Positions 9,819-14,802 of a stretch of DNA of 14,802 nt are shown in pieces. The position numbers and the translations under genes were made by a program. The first letter of the stretch is position 1. Each line of letters opens with the position of its first letter. This DNA is from Bondarzewia mesenterica (lineage: Eukaryota > Basidiomycota > Agaricomycetes > Russulales > Bondarzewiaceae): contig SGPL01000708.1 in NCBI GenBank assembly GCA_004802705.1, positions 1 to 14,802 of the forward strand, written 5' to 3'. The notes beneath the pieces are model-generated. The model was not told the origin of the DNA, ran no database searches, and was given only the letters and a program-made list of their open reading frames with translations.

Positions 9819-10071
9819 TCAGCGCACCCGTGCATACATACTTAGGGCCAGCGCTGGGGTAACCACCGCGACCTTCATGCAACCCCCCAAAACCATAAGT
9901 GCCGACGACTGAAAACAAAGAAGAAGAAAACATAAAAGAGACATAATGACAGATGCGTGGGTGTCACGGTGAATTTCTCCATTTGCAAGGTGGTTCTAGC
10001 GACTATGATCAACCTTTTCGAGTATTGTTGGGCCTCACCGAGAACCCATACACTGCAGGGTAGTAAGCCAT
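9819..10071 (-). CDS. Candidate tiny spliced gene (about 40 residues), uncertain
   Basis: On the minus strand, an ATG at 10071 opens MAYYPAVYGFS, which meets a GTGAGG donor at 10038. A strong pyrimidine tract plus CAG ends at 9909, and the next exon (9908-9819) continues in phase to a TGA, giving 40 residues with a hydrophobic middle (GGCMKVAVVTPALAL). A second strong acceptor (CTTTTTTTCAG, ending 10084) lies just upstream, hinting at a 5' exon. An ATG frame at 10237-10109 could supply it, but the donor is unclear. Another frame through the same exons is open longer and Gly/Tyr-rich. The two consecutive acceptor tracts are the main support. I do not recognise the product, and the 130-nt intron is longer than others in the window. 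Confidence 0.2.
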
Positions 10072-10263
10072 TAAAACATGAATCTGAAAAAAAGATGTCG
10101 GAAGTGTCCTACATAACCGGAAAACGGCGGCTTTGCACAGAATGACGAGACGGGGAGGAAGGAGCGAAGGAGAAAATGAGAATTTCGACAGAAATGGACG
10201 ACGCGATTTGAGTCACGTTGTTAAGATAGCCGGTCATGTGAATCAAAATCACACGCGTCCGGC

Positions 10264-10368
10264 GTGAGTGAGCCTGTGTTCGCATCAACGTCGAGCTCTG
10301 CTATTGTGTCTGAAAGAATTATTGTAGGCTTAATTTTGTATCCTTTCGTTGGCCTAACATTGGCACAG
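10264..10368 (+). other. Probable 5'-UTR intron of the PEX8-like gene
   Basis: A GTGAGT donor at 10264 pairs with a CCTAACA branch-like motif (about 10353-10359) and an acceptor GCACAG ending at 10368, 21 bases before the chosen ATG at 10390. The 105-nt interval is open in the same frame as the gene but has no ATG of its own. The exon upstream would contain only an ATG immediately followed by TGA (10236-10241), so it is non-coding. Confidence 0.45.
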
Positions 10369-10389
10369 GAACAAGTACAGATCCCAAGG

Positions 10390-12964
10390 ATGGCGGTTCC
10401 GGACAGAGGATACACGATTCTCCTCAGCCACCTTCACAAACCTTCATCAACCCTCCCCCTCCCAAGTCTACAATCCCTCATAACGCATTATCTCTCGCAA
10501 TCGCCTTCTACAAACACTACCCCTCTATCAGCCACTATTATCGGTTCCCCACTGTTCCGACCCTTCTCCTACTCGAATCTCACTGCCTTGGCGACCGCGT
10601 TCCGCCATGCGGTGCACGTCAAGCTCAAGTTACTTGAGGATGAGAACGCATCGATTTTCTCGCGCGGCACAAAGCCCAGAATGGAAGAATGGGTGAAGAA
10701 TGTTGTCAAGGGATTCAACGGAGGGCAGGGCATGATGCGGCTGGTCGGCGCTGGAGGGGTATTGTTGGGTCTGGAAGATGTCAAGGAGAAGCTAGGGACA
10801 GACGTAGGTATGGGTGGTGTTAGAGGTAGAGCGGAAGACGAGGTGGTGATTGCATTGGCAGAAATTATGGACTTATATGCAGGGCTTAAAGATGATGGCT
10901 GGGAAAGGGAATTTAAGTCAGAGACGAAGAACGGAGAATGTAAGTTCTTGCCAGTTGCTTCCCAATATTGTACTGATATTCATTCCAAATTTACAGTAGA
11001 TGTAGTGTCGCTCTCACTTCTTTTCGCTTCTCAGTTTCTTCCTCACGTATTTTCCGAAAGGTTGAAAGCGCTTCCGCTATCCGTATGTTCAATTGCCCGC
11101 ATTTTCCTGGTACCATAGCCATGCTCATGAGTATATGCTTTACAGGCTTTATCGTCCATATTGATGCTCTCGATTGAATCAGTTTTCTCATCTGGAGCCT
11201 TCCTCGATGCACTTCCTTCTTCATGCTCGACAGACTCCTCGGGCAAGCTGACCATATTCGCGAGGCAAGGCTCCTCTCAGCTCCCTTTCCCGTACGAAGA
11301 CGCTGCCTCATCACAAAAAAAATCAACGTTCGCTCTGACCCTCTATGCATTGGCATCTTCTCCGTTATATATTTCCATCGCCCCTCTATCAAAGGTTCTT
11401 GCAAGGGTCATATCTCTGCTCGCAGTCTCGCGTCCACAGGAAGGGTGGCCAGTGATGGTGCATGTGCTTAACCGACTAGAGGCCATTACCGCGGAAGTGG
11501 AGAATGACTGGTCTAGAAGCCCTTTATCCCGGATTGAGAAGGAAGACGAGATTGGCAAGTCGTTCAGTGTTGCATTACCTGGCCCCATACTGACAAGCCA
11601 AATTTGAACAGCGGCGAACTCACGCGAATTAACGACCGCTCTCTGGGCTGTTCTGAAAACTCTCCTTTTTACCACGATAATGTTATCTCAGTCTATTTTG
11701 TCCACTGTTGTTTATAATTATCCCCCCTCACCGTCTCGGGTGCTCTCAAGTGCAAAATCTGTCTCTCAACCATACCCAACTCCCTCCTTCCTTGCCTTAA
11801 GTACTCTCCGGACCCTCTGTCACCTTTCCTTCGTCATATCGCAATTTGGCGGCGTCATATCTACAGGACCAGGTGGATTCTCCGAGCTGAAGCGCACGTT
11901 CTACACTGCTCTCGATGTGTTAAGTGCAGATGTCCACGCGAGCGATACATTCATTAGAGGAATGACTGACGAAGGTACGTAGAGTTTCTTGGTGGTATGA
12001 AAACTAGCCTTACGATCTGAACAGATATGTATGTCCAGCCATCCACCTCGATTGCAAGCCCCTTCGCTAGTTCAAAACAAGCCTTCCACCTCGCCTGCAT
12101 CGAGCAGCTGATACCCGTCCTTGATATATCAACAATTGAGAACCATGTTTTCCCACTCTGTCTCCCGTACGCTGTTCGACTATTGATCATCTTGACTGAC
12201 CATTGACGAGCGTCCTAGCCATTTGAATTACCCATCTCACCGCGAGACTTTTGAGTCCGCTCATTCTGTCGTGCTCGCGGTATTTGCTTCACACGCACAG
12301 AAACAGCAGTTTGCTGAGAGGAGCAGCAACAGCTCATCTGAGAAGACCGGCGAACCGAGCTTTGTTGAGAAAATAGTACCTTTCTACGCCCACTGCCTTA
12401 TAGAGGCACGTCTGTCTTTGCTATTTTATAGTCTTCAAGCATTCTGACGCCTTTCTCTCATAGAACTCTGCTGAAAGTAAGCTAAGCACGGTTCAGCTCC
12501 GCATGGCGTACTCCGCACTCGTGGCAGGCGCGGCCGTCTGTTCTTCCGCACTGGCGCAGTTCAGCATTTCGGTCTTGCAAGACGCTATCTCGTCGCTCTC
12601 TTCGACCCAATTAGGCGACGACGAGATCGCCGCTCGCGTACATCGCCTGCGTTTGACGCTCATATCGACGGTCTCCGCCTTGTCGTTGAGCTTGCTGCCA
12701 AGCGTGCTGAACACCGTTCGTGGGATCATAAATCACACTTCGACGGAGAGTGCCGCAGGGGAAGAGTGCAGGCAGGAACTTGTAGATGCCCTGTTCAAGG
12801 AGATATTGGAGAGGGTGGGTGATCGAGAGAAAGAGTTTGCGATGCGGTGGTGGGAGGAGAACCGAGCTATTCTCGAGCTGCGTCCGGGAGTGAACGGTGA
12901 AAAGGATCGGAAGGGGAAAGGCAAGGATAATGGTGTGGAAGAGGCGGCTGTTGCCAGACTGTGA
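10390..12964 (+). CDS. Peroxisomal import factor PEX8-like (peroxin 8)
   Basis: Exons 10390-10939, 10997-11082, 11146-11554, 11612-11974, 12025-12166, 12219-12405 and 12464-12964 join to 745 residues. Pex8 is a fungal protein on the lumenal face of the peroxisome membrane that links the docking and RING-finger import complexes. The product is alpha-helical throughout. N-terminal LLSHLHKP and a SPLF/AFRHAVH segment, and C-terminal SHRETFESAHSVVL, FVEKIVPFYAHCLIE and QLRMAYSALV, resemble the conserved parts of fungal Pex8. The last three residues are ARL, a PTS1-type signal, matching the known PTS1 on Pex8. A PTS2 was looked for and not found in strict form. The ATG at 10390 is the first in frame. 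Introns 3 and 6 have GC donors. Family assignment rests on remembered similarity; another helical-repeat protein with a chance ARL end is the main alternative. Confidence 0.75.
11555..11611 (+). other. GC-AG intron 3 of the PEX8-like gene
   Basis: The donor reads G|GCAAGT and the acceptor TTGAACAG, 57 nt apart. Reading through hits a TGA at 11605-11607, while splicing at the only nearby GT donors gives the wrong frame downstream. The GC donor joins exons in phase 1 to a long open continuation (ANSRELTTALW). GCAAGT is the classic GC-AG donor form. Confidence 0.7.
12406..12463 (+). other. GC-AG intron 6 of the PEX8-like gene (less certain)
   Basis: Exon 6 ends LIE and exon 7 begins NSAESK, both at codon boundaries. 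The only donor giving this phase is GAG|GCACGT, with acceptor CTCTCATAG, 58 nt apart. A nearby GTCTGT would shift into a stop at once. GCACGT is a weaker match to the GC-AG consensus than intron 3, so a sequencing difference (GT read as GC) is also possible. Confidence 0.5.
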
Positions 12965-13066
12965 CATCGGGCTCCCTTCGAGTCGGATGTATGTATGTAC
13001 CCGAGCACTCGTACAGTATCTTAGATATTGCAGGCTACTTGCTGCAAATCGAGCTTGTATAACAAC

Positions 13067-13084
13067 TTGTAGTGCGCACTACAA
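13067..13084. repeat. 18-bp perfect palindrome between PEX8-like and FIG4
   Basis: TTGTAGTGCGCACTACAA equals its own reverse complement. With a single-base bulge the symmetry extends outward to AACTT on the left and AAGTT on the right. It lies 103 bases after the PEX8-like stop and 132 bases before the FIG4 start, so it may be a dimer-binding operator for FIG4 or a hairpin in the PEX8-like 3' end. Confidence 0.6.
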
Positions 13085-13215
13085 AGTTTCTGTATTTTTT
13101 TCTGAGTCATTACAGCTGACCAATCCGCTTGTGGTGACGAGCGCGTTCCTCGCGGTGGCCAGAAAGGTACTTTCAATGTAAGTTGCAATGTGCATGCAGC
13201 TCGAACTGAATATCA

Positions 13216-14802
13216 ATGTCGGACTCCCCCCAACAAATACTCTCACCTGGATCTCGTTCTGAATTTCCTACGTTCATTCGCCCACCATCTATTGCAAGTG
13301 ACTATACCCCGACATCGACCCCACGCACCCTTGCGCTCTCCTCCACGAAGAGCCCGCCCAACTCCACCCCATCCTATGCTCCACAGCGGAGCATCAAGAC
13401 ATCATCTACTGGACCGAATGATACCCTCGGCTATAACAAGTTTATTCTTTACGAGAACCGTCTCCGCTTCTTCATCGTCGCTTCGAACACTTCCGACTCG
13501 TACCATCGCATCGTGAAGGTGGATCGAACGTCCCATGAGGAGCTGGAAGTGATTGAGGATGAAGCGGTGTACTCTGGGAAGCAGATGACTGCCATGCTCA
13601 AAATGCTGGACGATGGTAATAAGGCTTGTGGCGGGTTGGGCAAGCCCAGGGTCTTCTTTGGCATCGTCGGTAGGTCTACACGACCCATGCTCAAGTTATG
13701 AGGTGCAAATATGCATAAATTTACAGGTTTCATCAAGTTCACCGCCGCATGGTACATGATTCTTATCACGAAACGCTCCGTCGTTGCTCTTCTCGGCGGT
13801 CACTATCTGTATCATTGCGAAAATACGGAAATAGTGCCTATCTGCCCCTCGTACAAGATCGACAAGCCTGGGGAAGAACAACGTCTTATGAGCATCTTCA
13901 AACAGGTCGATATGTCCAAGAACTTTTATTTCAGGTAACAGTGTAAGTTGCCTGGAGAATTTTATGACGCTAATATTCTAATCCAGTTATACCTATGACC
14001 TCACGTCTTCTCTGCAAAGTAATTTGACCTCACAGAATCTATGCGGGGATTGGCCTTTCAATGATAGGTATGCATGGAACTATCGATTGTTCGCAGCAGC
14101 CTTCAAAGATGCCGAGCGATCCCGTATGAGATCTCACTGGGTCCTGCCGCTCATACACGGGCACGTTGACCAAGCCAGTCCGTTGGTCTTCTTCCCTGTT
14201 TCTCCTACTGAAATACATGTCTGAATGCGCCCGCAGAGCTGACGGTACTCGGGCGTGTCATATATATAACGCTGATTGCTCGGAGGTCGCGGCATTTTGC
14301 TGGTGCCCGGTATCTCAAGCGTGGAGTTAACGACGAAGTCCGTGAATGCTGTTGATTTCTCTACGAGAGGCTGACGTTTCCATTGATAGGGCAATGTGGC
14401 CAATGAAGTGGAGACGGAGCAAATCGTGTCAGAAGCACTAACGACACCGTTCTACTATCCAGCCCAAAGGAGCAATGCCCAAGAAGGCCCTGGACGCCGT
14501 CTCAATCCCAATTACACCAGTTACGTTCAGGTAAACAACTTCCTGAACTGCGCTGTAGACTGCATCACTAAGTTTAATGCAGTACCGTGGAAGTATACCT
14601 ATATACTGGACGCAGGAACAAAACAGCATGAGCCCCAAGCCTCCGATAGAGAGTACGTCAGATATGCCCTTTAAGAGCGCAACCGCCTCATATATGCTTT
14701 TAGTTAGTGTCGTTGACCCCTTCTACACCGCCGCATCTCAACATTTCGATGACCTCTTTGCGCGGTACGGTACCCCGATCATGATCCTCAACTTAATCAA
14801 AA
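13216..14802 (+). CDS. FIG4: Polyphosphoinositide phosphatase FIG4, N-terminal part (SAC domain)
   Basis: Exons 13216-13669, 13727-13934, 13987-14177, 14237-14337, 14390-14530, 14583-14652 and 14704-14802 (open at the edge) give 421 residues. Fig4 is a phosphatase acting on PI(3,5)P2 at vacuole/endosome membranes, in a complex with Vac14 and the Fab1 kinase. After a Ser/Pro-rich leader of about 70 residues, the SAC domain begins ([19 protein letters not shown]). It continues with [91 protein letters not shown] and [12 protein letters not shown], all typical of Fig4 and not of Sac1 or synaptojanin. The window ends after ILNLIK, before the CX5R catalytic motif, so activity cannot be judged. Introns are short (51-59 nt). 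It follows the PEX8-like gene on the same strand after a 251-base gap. Confidence 0.93.

Noticed and set aside
10407..10434. N-terminal PTS2-like element in the PEX8-like protein
   Set aside because: RGYTILLSHL has glycine at the second position and six instead of five residues before the histidine, so it does not meet the PTS2 pattern.

Overview
The window looks like nuclear DNA of a filamentous basidiomycete, most likely an agaricomycete. Coding regions are broken by many very short GT-AG introns (about 50-72 nt), branch-like CTAAC motifs sit just before acceptors, genes lie close together on both strands, and the readable products are fungal. Five multi-exon genes could be assembled by joining reading frames across splice sites. 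All exon joins come from reading the sequence, without transcript data.

Layout, left to right. (1) 515-1821, plus: a complete six-exon mitochondrial carrier of the NAD+ transporter type (YIA6/NDT1-like). (2) 2414-3884, minus: a three-exon F-box protein, convergent with the carrier. (3) 3885-7264: about 3.4 kb with no gene I can defend. It holds a restriction-site cluster, a few unexplained open frames and a strongly purine-rich plus strand in its right third. (4) 7265-8880, minus: a four-exon single-pass membrane protein with a glycosylatable ectodomain, a Ser/Ala-rich stalk and a cytoplasmic tail, resembling a cell-surface sensor in layout. (5) 8881-10263: mostly non-coding, with a weak candidate for a tiny spliced minus-strand gene. 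(6) 10390-12964, plus: a seven-exon gene best read as the peroxisomal import factor PEX8, ending in a PTS1-type tripeptide and apparently using two GC-AG introns. (7) 13216 to the window edge, plus: the N-terminal part of FIG4, the SAC-domain polyphosphoinositide phosphatase, cut off before its catalytic motif.

The genes do not form a pathway or cluster. They are ordinary neighbours in a compact fungal chromosome: organelle metabolite transport, ubiquitin-ligase substrate recognition, a surface protein, peroxisome biogenesis and endolysosomal lipid control. I saw no mobile element, CRISPR array, tRNA or rRNA, and no convincing new multi-gene system. The points most worth checking are the GC-AG introns and PTS1 of the PEX8-like gene, the gene-free 3.4 kb, the short candidate gene near 9.8-10.1 kb and an 18-bp perfect palindrome between PEX8 and FIG4.
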